Assembly: GCA_947453945.1 (NCBI GenBank) | Contig: CANGJB010000015.1 | Coordinates: 1-61,748 of the forward strand | Source: Sphingomonadaceae bacterium | Lineage (GTDB): Bacteria > Pseudomonadota > Alphaproteobacteria > Sphingomonadales > Sphingomonadaceae | Reading direction: 5' to 3' | Length of the DNA: 61,748 bases | Shown here: one piece after another, positions 45,195-54,302 of the stretch | Layout of the letters: every line of letters begins with the position of its first letter | Position numbering within the stretch: the stretch's first letter is position 1 | Position numbers and translations under genes: made by a program | The notes under the pieces: model-generated | What the model was told of the DNA's origin: nothing | Seen by the model: the letters and a program-made list of their open reading frames with translations, nothing else | Databases searched by the model: none

Positions 45195-47453
45195 TCAGAA
45201 ATTCACCCCGAAGGTCACGCCATAAGTGCGCGGCGGGGCGACCGAGCCGACGCGGACGCTGCTGAACAGCGGCGCGGTGATGATGTTGTTGGTGATGACC
45301 AGCTTGTTGGCGAGGTTGCGGCCCCAGACATCGACGGTCCACTTGTCGTTCGCCGAGGTGAAGCGCAGCCCCGCGTTGATCAGGGCATAGGGGGCCTGCG
45401 TCGCATCGGCATTGTTGAACTCGGTGAAATACACGCGGTCCTGCCAGTTCACTTCGGCGCGCGCATTGAGCTTGCCCGCCGAACCGATGAGGATGTCGTA
45501 GTCCGCACCGGCGCGGAACGAGAATTCTGGCGCGTTGGAGAGGCGGTTGCCCGCGACGCTGATCTGCTTGAAGGCCTGCCGGTAATCGCCGGTGGTGAAC
45601 TTGCGGTACTTGGCGTTGAGATAGGTACCGAAGAGTTCGAGCGTGAGGCCCGGCAGCGGCTTGGCGCGCAGCTCGGCCTCGATGCCGTAGTTGCGGGCCG
45701 AGGCGGCGTTGACCGTGGTGACGACGCTGCTGGCATCGACAAAGCCGACCTGAAGATCGGTGTAGTCCATGTAGAACGCGGCGAGATTGGCCTGCAGCTT
45801 GCGGTCTGCCGTGGCGGTCTTGAGGCCGACTTCGTAACTCCACACATATTCGGGGTTGATCACATCGTTGCGCGAACCGACGTTGATCACGCCCGATTTG
45901 AAGCCGCGCGTGACCGAGGCGTAAAGCAGCGTGGCATCATTCGCCTGATAGTTCAGCGTGACCGTGGGCGTGAAAGCGTTCCAGCTCTTGCCCTTGTCGG
46001 TGTTGACCGCGCCGAGGAAATCGAACGTGCCCACGCCTTCGCGCTTTTCATGGCTGAAGCGGCCGCCTGCGGTCAACTTCAGCTTGTCGGTGAGGGCGTA
46101 GGACCCTTGCGCGTAGACGCCATAGGCGTTGATCTTGACACTGCCGAACTGGAGATAGTTGAAGCCATCGAGAGCGTTGTCCGGCGCGCCGGAGGGCAGC
46201 TGGCCCGCCAGCTTGAGCAGGACGGCCAGGTTGGTCAGCGGCACGCGCACGCTGCCGAACAGGTCTTCGTGGAAGTAGTTGGCGCCGATCAGCGCATCGA
46301 ACTTGTCGCTCTTGTAGGTGCCGACGAATTCCTGGCTGAAGGTCTTGCTGCGCTCGTCGTAGTTATTCTGGCCGAACATCGCGGCGTTCGAGGCGTCGAG
46401 GTCGTCGCGGTTGAAGCGCTTGAAGTTGTGGTACGAGGTGATCGATTTCACGTCCCAATCGCCCGGGGTCCAGTCGATCGTGCCGGTGAAGCTGTAGCCG
46501 TGGCGCTGGTTGAGCGGTTCCTGATCCGAATAGATATTGCGGATGTTGGCAGGCTTGCCCGCTGCCGCGGCCACGGTGAACAGCGATTTGCCGCCGATCA
46601 GCGAGCCGAGGAAGTTCTCTGGCGCCACCGTCGGGCCGAAGTAGTGGAACGCGTAGTTGCTGTCGTCCTCGTGGAAATACTCGCCCGAGACGAGCACTTC
46701 GAGGTCGTCAGCCGGCTTTGCCAACACGCTGCCACGGAAGGCGTAGGCATCGCGGTTGTCGATGTCCTTGCCGGTAAACTCGTTGATGCCGTAGCCATCG
46801 CGGCGGTCGTACTTGCCGGCGATGCGCACCATCAGCTTGTCGCCCGAGATCGGCCCGCCGACCGCGCCTTCGACGGCGACAGCGTTGTAGTTGCCGTAGC
46901 TTGCGCGGACATAGCCATCGAGGTGGTCGGTCGGGCGCTTGGTGATCAGGTTGATCGCGCCTGCGGTCGCGCCGCGGCCATAGAGCGTGCCCTGCGGCCC
47001 GCGCAGCACTTCGACGCGCTCCAGATCATAGAAGCCGGAAAGCTGCGCAGCAGGGCGGGCGATCTGCGCGCCGTCCTGCAGGAAGGCGACGCCGCCGTCT
47101 GCGCCGAGGTCGATCGAGGTCAGGCCGATGCCGCGGATGAAGATGCGGTTCACGCCGAACTGATCGCCCACCGAAAGGTTGGGGATCGCGGTGGCGAGCG
47201 ATTGGACATCCTTGACCCCGCCAACGCCGAGATCGGCGGCGGAAACGGCAGAGACCGACGCGCCGACCTTGGACAGCGATTCCGAGCTGCGCGTGGCGGT
47301 CACCACGATATCGGCAAGGCCTTCGGTGGGCGGAGGCGTGGCTTCCTGCGCCATTGCGGGCGCGGCGGCCAGAGCGGCACCGGCCATCAGCAGGCCGAAC
47401 GCGGCGCGGCGCGAGGTGGACTCAACACGTGCGGAAAATTGGCTGCGAACCAT
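45195..47453 (-). CDS. TonB-dependent outer-membrane receptor
   Basis: 752 aa. Signal peptide (about 1-36, ending APAMAQE), TonB-box-like IVVTATR, plug domain with IFIRGIGL and LRGPQGTLYGRGATAGAINLITKRP, and a 22-strand barrel ending in Phe (VTFGVNF). In sphingomonads such receptors often import hydrophobic carbon sources as well as siderophores. Being encoded with a P450 and opposite a BVMO favours substrate uptake. It is divergent from the BVMO across a 110-bp region that contains a palindrome. Confidence 0.95.
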   Translation of the reverse strand: MVRSQFSARVESTSRRAAFGLLMAGAALAAAPAMAQEATPPPTEGLADIVVTATRSSESLSKVGASVSAVSAADLGVGGVKDVQSLATAIPNLSVGDQFGVNRIFIRGIGLTSIDLGADGGVAFLQDGAQIARPAAQLSGFYDLERVEVLRGPQGTLYGRGATAGAINLITKRPTDHLDGYVRASYGNYNAVAVEGAVGGPISGDKLMVRIAGKYDRRDGYGINEFTGKDIDNRDAYAFRGSVLAKPADDLEVLVSGEYFHEDDSNYAFHYFGPTVAPENFLGSLIGGKSLFTVAAAAGKPANIRNIYSDQEPLNQRHGYSFTGTIDWTPGDWDVKSITSYHNFKRFNRDDLDASNAAMFGQNNYDERSKTFSQEFVGTYKSDKFDALIGANYFHEDLFGSVRVPLTNLAVLLKLAGQLPSGAPDNALDGFNYLQFGSVKINAYGVYAQGSYALTDKLKLTAGGRFSHEKREGVGTFDFLGAVNTDKGKSWNAFTPTVTLNYQANDATLLYASVTRGFKSGVINVGSRNDVINPEYVWSYEVGLKTATADRKLQANLAAFYMDYTDLQVGFVDASSVVTTVNAASARNYGIEAELRAKPLPGLTLELFGTYLNAKYRKFTTGDYRQAFKQISVAGNRLSNAPEFSFRAGADYDILIGSAGKLNARAEVNWQDRVYFTEFNNADATQAPYALINAGLRFTSANDKWTVDVWGRNLANKLVITNNIITAPLFSSVRVGSVAPPRTYGVTFGVNF

Positions 47454-47499
47454 GATCTATCCCCTCATCCCCCGCAGCCTTGAAACTGCGAACATTTTT

Positions 47500-47519
47500 T
47501 ATCTACTGGCGCGTAGATA
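47500..47519. promoter_or_regulatory. Palindromic operator candidate between TonB receptor and BVMO genes
   Basis: TATCTAC-N6-GTAGATA is a perfect 7-bp inverted repeat within an A+T-rich 110-bp divergent promoter region. A further half-site GTAGATT lies at 47534-47540. Size and position fit a TetR-type operator that could control both directions. Confidence 0.6.
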
Positions 47520-47564
47520 CAGGTTCCGTTAGGTAGATTGCAAGTGATATTGAGGGAGAGTGGC

Positions 47565-49523
47565 TTGACCACGCTGAATCTGGAGATGGCGGGGGCCAGC
47601 GATCCCGCCGATCTGTCCGCGCTCGCCGCCGATCCGCAGGCGCTTCGCGCCGCGCTGGCCGAGGCGGACGCCGCGACGCTCATGCTCGTACTGGTCCAGT
47701 TGACCGGCGATCACGGCCTGCTCGAACGCGCACGGCCGCACATCAACGGGCCGATGAACTACCACGAGACGATGCCCGAGGACTTGCGCGCCGAAATCCG
47801 CGCCCGGCTCGAAGCGGCGCTCCTGGATTATGCGCGCAGCGGTGCGCCGCTGCCGCCGCTGCCCGATGGCGATTTCCTGCAGGAGATGCTTTCGACCGCC
47901 GTGGGCGAGCATGTGAGCGCGGATTACACCGCGATGATGCGCGAGGATCTGGAAGCCGCCCAGCCTGATCCGCGCGGGCTGATCTGGCGCAAGCGCCCCG
48001 CACCCGCTGCGCTCGAAAGCTTTCCGGTGGTCATCATCGGCGCAGGCATGTCGGGCGTCTGCGCTGCGATCCGGCTGGGGCAGGCGGGCATTCCCTTTGT
48101 CCTGATCGAAAAGAACGCCGCAGTCGGCGGCAGCTGGTACGAGAATTTCTATCCCGGCTGCGGCGTCGATACGCCCAACCACTTCTATTCCTACTCGTTC
48201 GAGCTGAACCACGAATGGTCGCATTTCTTCGCCAAGCGCGACGAACTGTGGACCTATTTCGAGCGCGCGACCGACAAGTACGGCGTGCGGACACACATCC
48301 GCTTCGAGACCGAGGTGAGCGCCGCGACCTATGATGCGGCCACCGGCTCCTGGGACGTGGCGACGCGCGATGCGAGCGGCACTGTCACTCACCTCAAGGC
48401 GCGGGCGGTGATTTCGGCGGTGGGCGTGCTCAACCGGCCCAAGCTGCCCGAAATCGAGGGCCGCGAGACCTTTGCCGGTACCGCGCTCCACACCGCGCAG
48501 TGGCAGGAGGGGCTGGACCTCAAGGGCAAGCGCGTTATCATGATCGGTACTGGCGCTTCGGGCCAGCAGGTCGGCCCGACGATCGCGCCCGATGTGGCCA
48601 AGCTCACGATCCTGCAGCGCTCGCCGCACTGGGTCGTGCCGAACCCCAATTACTTTGCCGAAGTGTCCGAGGGCATGAAGTGGGTGCTGGCGCACGTACC
48701 CTTCTTCGCGCGGTGGTACCGGTTCCAGCTGTTCTGGGCTTTTGCGGATGGGCTCCATGCCTCGCTGCAAGTCGATCCGGCATGGGATGATGGCGGCAAA
48801 TCGATCAACCAGGTCAACGCGCGCCACCGGCTTTTCATGGAGCGGTACTTGCGCTCCAAGCTCGCGGGCCATGACGATCTGATCGCCAAGTGCACGCCGA
48901 GCTATCCGCCTTATGGCAAGCGCATCCTCGTCGACAACAACTGGTACGACATGCTGCTGCGGCCCAATGTCGATCTGGTGACGGGCGCCCCTGCGAAGAT
49001 CGTGCCCGAAGGCGTGGTCATGGACGATGGCACGCTGATCGAGGCCGACGTGATCATCTATGCAACCGGTTTTCAGGCCAGCAAGATGCTCGCGCCCATG
49101 ACGATCACCGGGGAAGGCGGACGCGATCTGCATACCGTCTGGGGACCGGACGACGCGACCGCCTATATCGGCACGATGGTCCCGGGCTTTCCCAACTTCT
49201 TCATGCTGATGGGCCCCAACACCGGTCTGGCCCATGGCGGGAATGTGATCTTCATCACCGAATGCCAGATGCGCCTGATCCTGACCGCGCTGCGCGAAGT
49301 GCTGGAAACAGGGGCGCACGCCATCGACGTGAAGCCCGCCGCGCACGATGCCTATGTCGCCGATGTCGACGAGCGCCATGCCAACATGGTCTGGACCCAC
49401 AAGGGGCTGACCAACTGGTATCGCAACGATGCGGGCCGGGTGTTTGCGCTGCTGCCCTACCGGCTGGTCGACTATTGGAAGATGACCAAGACCTTCAAGC
49501 CAGAGGATTTCACCCTGACATGA
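47565..49523 (+). CDS. Flavin-containing Baeyer-Villiger-type monooxygenase
   Basis: 652 aa. Two Rossmann motifs are visible, VVIIGAGMSGVCAAIR for FAD and IMIGTGASGQQ for NADPH, with the BVMO fingerprint FAGTALHTAQW (FxGxxxHxxxW) between them. It probably converts a cyclic or linear ketone to a lactone or ester. A 150-residue N-terminal extension before the FAD domain is typical of the larger BVMO subclass. GAGGGAGAG supports the TTG start at 47565. The stop overlaps the esterase start by 4 bp. Confidence 0.92.
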   Translation: MTTLNLEMAGASDPADLSALAADPQALRAALAEADAATLMLVLVQLTGDHGLLERARPHINGPMNYHETMPEDLRAEIRARLEAALLDYARSGAPLPPLPDGDFLQEMLSTAVGEHVSADYTAMMREDLEAAQPDPRGLIWRKRPAPAALESFPVVIIGAGMSGVCAAIRLGQAGIPFVLIEKNAAVGGSWYENFYPGCGVDTPNHFYSYSFELNHEWSHFFAKRDELWTYFERATDKYGVRTHIRFETEVSAATYDAATGSWDVATRDASGTVTHLKARAVISAVGVLNRPKLPEIEGRETFAGTALHTAQWQEGLDLKGKRVIMIGTGASGQQVGPTIAPDVAKLTILQRSPHWVVPNPNYFAEVSEGMKWVLAHVPFFARWYRFQLFWAFADGLHASLQVDPAWDDGGKSINQVNARHRLFMERYLRSKLAGHDDLIAKCTPSYPPYGKRILVDNNWYDMLLRPNVDLVTGAPAKIVPEGVVMDDGTLIEADVIIYATGFQASKMLAPMTITGEGGRDLHTVWGPDDATAYIGTMVPGFPNFFMLMGPNTGLAHGGNVIFITECQMRLILTALREVLETGAHAIDVKPAAHDAYVADVDERHANMVWTHKGLTNWYRNDAGRVFALLPYRLVDYWKMTKTFKPEDFTLT

Positions 49524-50749
49524 GCGCGATCTCGCTTGAGCTTGCCGATGGACGCACGATTTCCGGCACGTGCGATGCCCAGTTCACCGGCGTGCTGGCC
49601 GAGTTCCGCCGCAATTTCGACGAACGCAAGGAAGTGGGCGCGAGCGTGGCGATCACGCTTGGCGGGCGGACCGTGGTGGACTTGTGGGGCGGCACGGCGG
49701 AGCCCGAGAGCGGCGAGGGCGCCGCAAAGTCCTGGGGCCGCGATACTGTCTCCATTGTCTATTCCTGCACCAAGGCAGCCACGGCGCTGTGCCTCCACAT
49801 GCTGGTCGATCAGGGCAAGGTTTCCTACGACACGCTGGTCGGCGATATCTGGCCGGAGTTTGCCAGCGGCGGCAAGGAAGCGACCACCGTGGGCATGATG
49901 CTGGCCCACACCTCACCGGTGCCGCATGTCGCAGAGCCGATCCGCAAGGGCGGGCTGGCCGACTGGGACTACATGACCGCGCGCGTCGCAGCCGAACCCG
50001 CGCATTGGGAGCCGGGCACGCGGCAGGGCTATCACGGCGTGACCTATGCCTGGACGGTGGGGCAGCTTGTGCGCCTCATCTCGGGCAAGCCGATGGGGCA
50101 GTATTTTCAGGAGAACGTGGCCGGGCCGCTCGGGCTCGATTTCCATATCGGCCTGCCGGAAAGCGAAGAGCCCCGCGTTGCGCCGATGATCCCGGCCGAT
50201 CCGTCGGAAGTGAACTTCGGGTCCGCCTTCTTCCGCGCGGCAACGACGCAGCCCGGTAGCCTGCCCAATCTGTTCCTGACCAACCTTGGCGGCGCGGACT
50301 TCAATTCGCGCGAAATCCATGCAGCGGAAATCGGCAGCGCCAACGGGATCACCAACGCGCGCGGCCTTGCTGGCATGTATGCTCCGCTGGCCAATGGTGG
50401 CGGGGCGCTGGTTTCGGAAAACCGCGTGCACCGCATGGGCCGCGTTTCCGCTGCGACGCACAGCGATGCCGTGCTGTGCCAGCCGATGCGCTTTGCCATG
50501 GGCTTCATGGTTAGCACAGATAACCGCTCAACCGGCGGCGATAGCCTGATTCTGGGCGAAAGCGCGTTCGGCCACGTCGGCATGGGCGGCAGCGTGGGCT
50601 TTGCCGATCCGGTACAGGGGCTGAGCATGGGCTACACGATGAACCGTATGGGCGCGGGTATTCTTGTGGGTCCGCGCGGCCAATCGCTGATCGATGCAGC
50701 CTACCGCGCGCTGGGCCTGACGTCAGATGCCAGCGGGGCGTGGCGCTGA
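49520..50749 (+). CDS. Serine hydrolase, class C beta-lactamase fold (EstB-like)
   Basis: 409 aa. The active-site SxxK is in VYSCTKAATALCLHML and the Tyr motif region is GYHGVTYAWTVGQLVRL. A C-terminal GHVGMGGSVGFADP block is conserved in EstB/LovD-like esterases. No signal peptide is present, so it is cytoplasmic, unlike true AmpC enzymes. It is translationally coupled to the BVMO and most likely hydrolyses the ester or lactone that enzyme makes. Confidence 0.9.
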   Translation: MSAISLELADGRTISGTCDAQFTGVLAEFRRNFDERKEVGASVAITLGGRTVVDLWGGTAEPESGEGAAKSWGRDTVSIVYSCTKAATALCLHMLVDQGKVSYDTLVGDIWPEFASGGKEATTVGMMLAHTSPVPHVAEPIRKGGLADWDYMTARVAAEPAHWEPGTRQGYHGVTYAWTVGQLVRLISGKPMGQYFQENVAGPLGLDFHIGLPESEEPRVAPMIPADPSEVNFGSAFFRAATTQPGSLPNLFLTNLGGADFNSREIHAAEIGSANGITNARGLAGMYAPLANGGGALVSENRVHRMGRVSAATHSDAVLCQPMRFAMGFMVSTDNRSTGGDSLILGESAFGHVGMGGSVGFADPVQGLSMGYTMNRMGAGILVGPRGQSLIDAAYRALGLTSDASGAWR

Positions 50750-50832
50750 AGTCCTGAATCGAGACTGACGTTTCAATCTTTTGGGCAATGGGGCACTAAA
50801 CTGTCGCCATAATGGCACAAGGCGCGCTAGTG

Positions 50833-50844
50833 TTACCTAGGTAA
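50833..50844. promoter_or_regulatory. 12-bp perfect palindrome upstream of the SARP-like regulator gene
   Basis: TTACCTAGGTAA is fully self-complementary and lies 23 bp before the start codon of the regulator. It may be an autoregulatory operator. The flanking TGTTACC shares the TGTTAC half-site seen near 37112 and 38939. Confidence 0.45.
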
Positions 50845-50866
50845 TTTTGGCGGGCACAAGATTCGC

Positions 50867-53248
50867 ATGGTCGCGGAAATGAGAGACATTGGGTGGGAAG
50901 GGGCCACCAATGCCCGGTTCGGTGTCCAGCTTCTTGGATCGTTCCGCCTTGCCGTGCCCGGCGGCGCACCCATTCCCGTCCAGGGCAGACGCACCCGCGC
51001 GCTGCTTGCCACCCTTTTACTTGCACCACAGCAGACCATGGGCCGCGAGCGGCTGGCCGGGCTGTTCTGGAGTGACCGAAGCGAGGCGCAGGCCCGCGCC
51101 AGCCTGCGCCAGTGCCTGCTTGAACTGCGCGGCGTGCTGGCGGCTGGGGGATGGGATGCGGGCGGAGGCGGCCTGATCGCCACGCGGGAGACCGTCGCTC
51201 TCGCCCCCGGTGCCTTTGCTTGCGACGTGCTGGCCTTGCGCGCGGCACTGCAGGGCGATGCTTGGGAAGCAGCGGCGCGCCATATCGATGAGGCGGGCGC
51301 GGCTCCGCTCCTTGAGGATCTCGAACTCGGCGGCGCCTTTGGCGAATGGCTGGATGTGACCCGTGCTGAGACCAATGCCCGGATTGCGGAGGGCCTCGCC
51401 CGCCATATCACCGCGCGGCAGAGCGCAGGCGATCACGCGGCGGTCAAGGCGCTTGCGGTTGCCTGGCTGCGCCGCGAACCGTTGAGCGAGCCGGCTGTGG
51501 CCGCGCTGATCCGCGCGGAAATTGCCAGCGGTGCGCGCGCGGCGGCGCATATGCGCTATCAGGCGTTCCGGGAACTGCTCGCGGCTGAAATCGGGGTTGC
51601 GCCCGGTGCTCTGGTCGATGCCGCGCTGCGCTGCGATGGCGGGGCGGGGCCGGTGGTAGCGGCGGCGCCTGTTCTGCCCGAATCCCCGCCTGCCGCCATG
51701 CCGGCGCCGCACGCGCCCGGCGCGCTGGTTCTTGCCGTGCTGGCGTTCGATAATCTCTCCTCCGATCCCGATCTGGCGGATTTCTGCGACGGCGTTTCAG
51801 AGGAAATCCAGCGCACCGTGGCGCGGGGCACCGGCATTTCCGTGGTCGCCCGCGCGTCGAGTTTCCAGCTGCGCGGTGCGGACAAGGATATTGCCCGTGT
51901 TTCTGCGGTGCTGGGCGCCTCGCACTTGCTTGATGGTTCGGTGCGGCGGAGTGGCCGGCGCGTGCGGATCACCGCCGAACTGGTCGAATGCGCCACCCGC
52001 CGCGCGGTGTGGAGCGAGCGGTTCGACGGCGACCTTGAAGATGTGTTCGCGCTGGAGGATTCCATCGCGGAAAAGGTTGCCGCGGCGCTGCAACTCACGC
52101 TCCTGCCGCGCGCGCCGACCCCGGTGCTGGAGCCGGGGACCTATGAGCGCTTCCTGCGCGCGCGCGGCCTCATTGCCGATGGCGATGCGCAGTTCGACAA
52201 CACGGCGAACGAGGCCGTGCCGCTGCTGGAGGGGGTGACCCGCGACGCGCCGGACCACGCTCCGGCGTGGGAACTGCTTGCGCTGGCCCGTGCCGCAGTG
52301 CTGCGTTCGGGCCGCTGCGCGCAACCCTTTGCCGAAGCGCGAGACGGCGTGATCGCTGCGGCGGAGACCGCGCTGAAACTCGATCCGCGGCGCGGCGGCG
52401 CGCACCGCGCTCTGGCGACGCTGGAGCCGTGGGGCAAGCATGCCGTGCGCGAAACGCTGCTGCGTCAGGCGCTGGACGTTGCCCCGCGCGATCCTGCAGC
52501 GCTGACCGACATGAGCCAGTTTTGCTGGGGTGTCGGCCGTTTCCGCGAAGCGCTGGCCCATGCCGAGGCGGCGTGCGAGCTCAATCCGCTGATGCCCGCC
52601 GCGCGGCTCCACGTGGCGCAGATGCGCGCCTATGTCGGCGATTACGATACCTCGGTCAGCATGCTGGAGGAGCTGCATCTGCGCTGGCCGCAGAATGCCG
52701 GGATCCTGATGGCCTTGCTCAACTGGGCCGGATCGCTGGGCTATCCCGAAGTCTACCACCGCCATGCCGGCGCCGTGGCCGGTTTCGATGGTTGGCAGGC
52801 GCGCGATCTGGCGGCGGTGCGGGCCTATGTCGAAGCTGTCCTGACCGACGACATGACGATCAAGCACGCCCGCCTTGCGAGCTATCGCGGGCTGCTGGAA
52901 AAGACCGGGACGATCACGCTCAGCCTTCCCATCGGGCTCGGCTTCATCGGCTTGCCCGATGCCGCGTTCGAGCTGGCCGAGCAGGCGGACTATGCCCATG
53001 TGTTCGATCCTGCCGGTCCTACGCCGAGCCTGTTCTATCCCGGGGTCGCGCTGGGGCCTTGGAGCTGCCTGCTTTCGCACCCGCGTTTCATCCGGGTGTG
53101 CCACCGGCTCGGCCTGTGCCGCTATTGGCTGGAAACCGGCAACTGGCCCGATTGCGCCGCATGGGTGCCGTTCGATTTCAAGTCCGCCGTGCGCCGCGTC
53201 GTGGAAGCCGGGCCCGCGCCCGGGGAGCAGATCGCGGTTCTTGCCTAG
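50867..53248 (+). CDS. Large SARP/BTAD-type regulator with TolB-like and TPR domains
   Basis: 793 aa. Residues about 17-105 form an OmpR/SARP-like winged helix (FGVQLLGSFRLAV, then TRALLATLLLAP, then ERLAGLFW). A BTAD-like helical region extends to about 250 (AAAHMRYQAFRELLAAEIGVAPG). A TolB-like N-terminal domain follows at about 288-410 (LAVLAFDNLSSDPDLADFCDGVSEEIQ). TPR-like repeats fill about 420-640. No membrane helix or signal is evident, so it is probably a cytosolic activator. It converges on the six-gene operon with a 4-bp overlap and is the best candidate to control it or the upstream catabolic genes. Confidence 0.82.
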   Translation: MVAEMRDIGWEGATNARFGVQLLGSFRLAVPGGAPIPVQGRRTRALLATLLLAPQQTMGRERLAGLFWSDRSEAQARASLRQCLLELRGVLAAGGWDAGGGGLIATRETVALAPGAFACDVLALRAALQGDAWEAAARHIDEAGAAPLLEDLELGGAFGEWLDVTRAETNARIAEGLARHITARQSAGDHAAVKALAVAWLRREPLSEPAVAALIRAEIASGARAAAHMRYQAFRELLAAEIGVAPGALVDAALRCDGGAGPVVAAAPVLPESPPAAMPAPHAPGALVLAVLAFDNLSSDPDLADFCDGVSEEIQRTVARGTGISVVARASSFQLRGADKDIARVSAVLGASHLLDGSVRRSGRRVRITAELVECATRRAVWSERFDGDLEDVFALEDSIAEKVAAALQLTLLPRAPTPVLEPGTYERFLRARGLIADGDAQFDNTANEAVPLLEGVTRDAPDHAPAWELLALARAAVLRSGRCAQPFAEARDGVIAAAETALKLDPRRGGAHRALATLEPWGKHAVRETLLRQALDVAPRDPAALTDMSQFCWGVGRFREALAHAEAACELNPLMPAARLHVAQMRAYVGDYDTSVSMLEELHLRWPQNAGILMALLNWAGSLGYPEVYHRHAGAVAGFDGWQARDLAAVRAYVEAVLTDDMTIKHARLASYRGLLEKTGTITLSLPIGLGFIGLPDAAFELAEQADYAHVFDPAGPTPSLFYPGVALGPWSCLLSHPRFIRVCHRLGLCRYWLETGNWPDCAAWVPFDFKSAVRRVVEAGPAPGEQIAVLA

Positions 53249-54300
53249 ATCTGCCCGTAAGTGTGCAGCGTGCCCGCAAGATCGAACCGGGCATCGGCGC
53301 TATAGGATACCACCAGCGCCACCTCCACGTGCGTGACAGGTGTTGACCAGTCGGTCTCCTCGCCGTCCATCACGGGCGGCGGCGGGCCGAGCAGCGTCGT
53401 CCGGTCGATACCCGGCAGCCCGAACATCGAAGCCCAAGTCTCTGCGATGGCATGCGGCCCGAACAACTCCAGCTTCGCGTTGGAGCCGGCATAGAACGTC
53501 ATCTCGCGAACATTGCTGTGCGTGGTGCGCGAACTGACGATGGCGCGGTAGGCCGCCGCATCCAGATCGAACACGTCGCGGAACTGGCGCAAGGTGTTCA
53601 CTTCGATGCCTTCGCCTGCGGTCAATTCGCCATCTTCCATGCCGGCTGTGAAAATGCCCGCTCCGATCAGGTTGGTGACGAAGTCCTGCAGGCCCGGGTG
53701 ATCGTCCAGCATCCCCGCCAGCGCGATACCGGTGGCCTCTTGGGTCATGCCGATGCGCAAGCAGCCGATCTGGTGGCTGCGCGCCTTCGGACTGAACCGG
53801 GCGATGCCCTCGATCGCGAGATCGATCATGAGCTCGCCGGGAGTCGCGCCTTCGATCAGGTTGATCGCGGCCATTTCCATCTCGGTCCCCCAGATCTCGC
53901 GGGCCGAGAACATCACGTAGCTGTTGTTGTCGAACGCGAAGGGCTGGATCCACACGGTGACGGCATCGACCAGCAGGTTGTCCGGCGTCACCTGATAGCG
54001 GGTGACCGGGAAGGTCCAGTAGATCTCGGTGTGGGTGAGCGTGTTGTCGCCTTCCGGTCTGCCATACAGGCTGGAAAACCGCTTGTGCTTCGCCACGCAA
54101 AGCAGGCCGTAGTTTGGGCCCGGCAATGCGGCATAGAGGAACGGCGCGCGGTCTGGCGCGGGGGCATTGAAATAGCGATCGAGATGGCGCTGGATCCGGC
54201 TTGTTTCCACCGCGATCACGAACGACCAGTTCCTGAGGCCCTCTGAACGCCACGGCGGCAGCAACTGGTTGGTGGAAAAGGATTCGACGAACGCGGTCAT
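53245..54300 (-). CDS. Acetoacetate-decarboxylase-like protein A
   Basis: 351 aa, last gene of the six-gene operon. The N-terminal part (RYFNAPAPDRAPFLYAALPG, then TEIYWTFPVTRY) and the phrase VMFSAREIWGTEMEMA resemble the beta-sandwich acetoacetate decarboxylase (ADC) superfamily. It is a distant paralog of the protein encoded next to it at 54303-55448. I cannot place the Schiff-base Lys of true ADC, so it may be a lyase, a binding protein or a non-catalytic partner. The genes are 2 bp apart. Confidence 0.65.
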   Translation of the reverse strand: MTAFVESFSTNQLLPPWRSEGLRNWSFVIAVETSRIQRHLDRYFNAPAPDRAPFLYAALPGPNYGLLCVAKHKRFSSLYGRPEGDNTLTHTEIYWTFPVTRYQVTPDNLLVDAVTVWIQPFAFDNNSYVMFSAREIWGTEMEMAAINLIEGATPGELMIDLAIEGIARFSPKARSHQIGCLRIGMTQEATGIALAGMLDDHPGLQDFVTNLIGAGIFTAGMEDGELTAGEGIEVNTLRQFRDVFDLDAAAYRAIVSSRTTHSNVREMTFYAGSNAKLELFGPHAIAETWASMFGLPGIDRTTLLGPPPPVMDGEETDWSTPVTHVEVALVVSYSADARFDLAGTLHTYGQI

Positions 54301-54302
54301 GA

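Noticed and set aside
45123..47483. A 786-codon plus-strand reading frame opposite the TonB receptor gene
   Set aside because: Shadow of the receptor gene; its translation is a repetitive mix of Val, Glu, Asp, Arg and Gly with no motif, while the opposite strand has a full TonB receptor.
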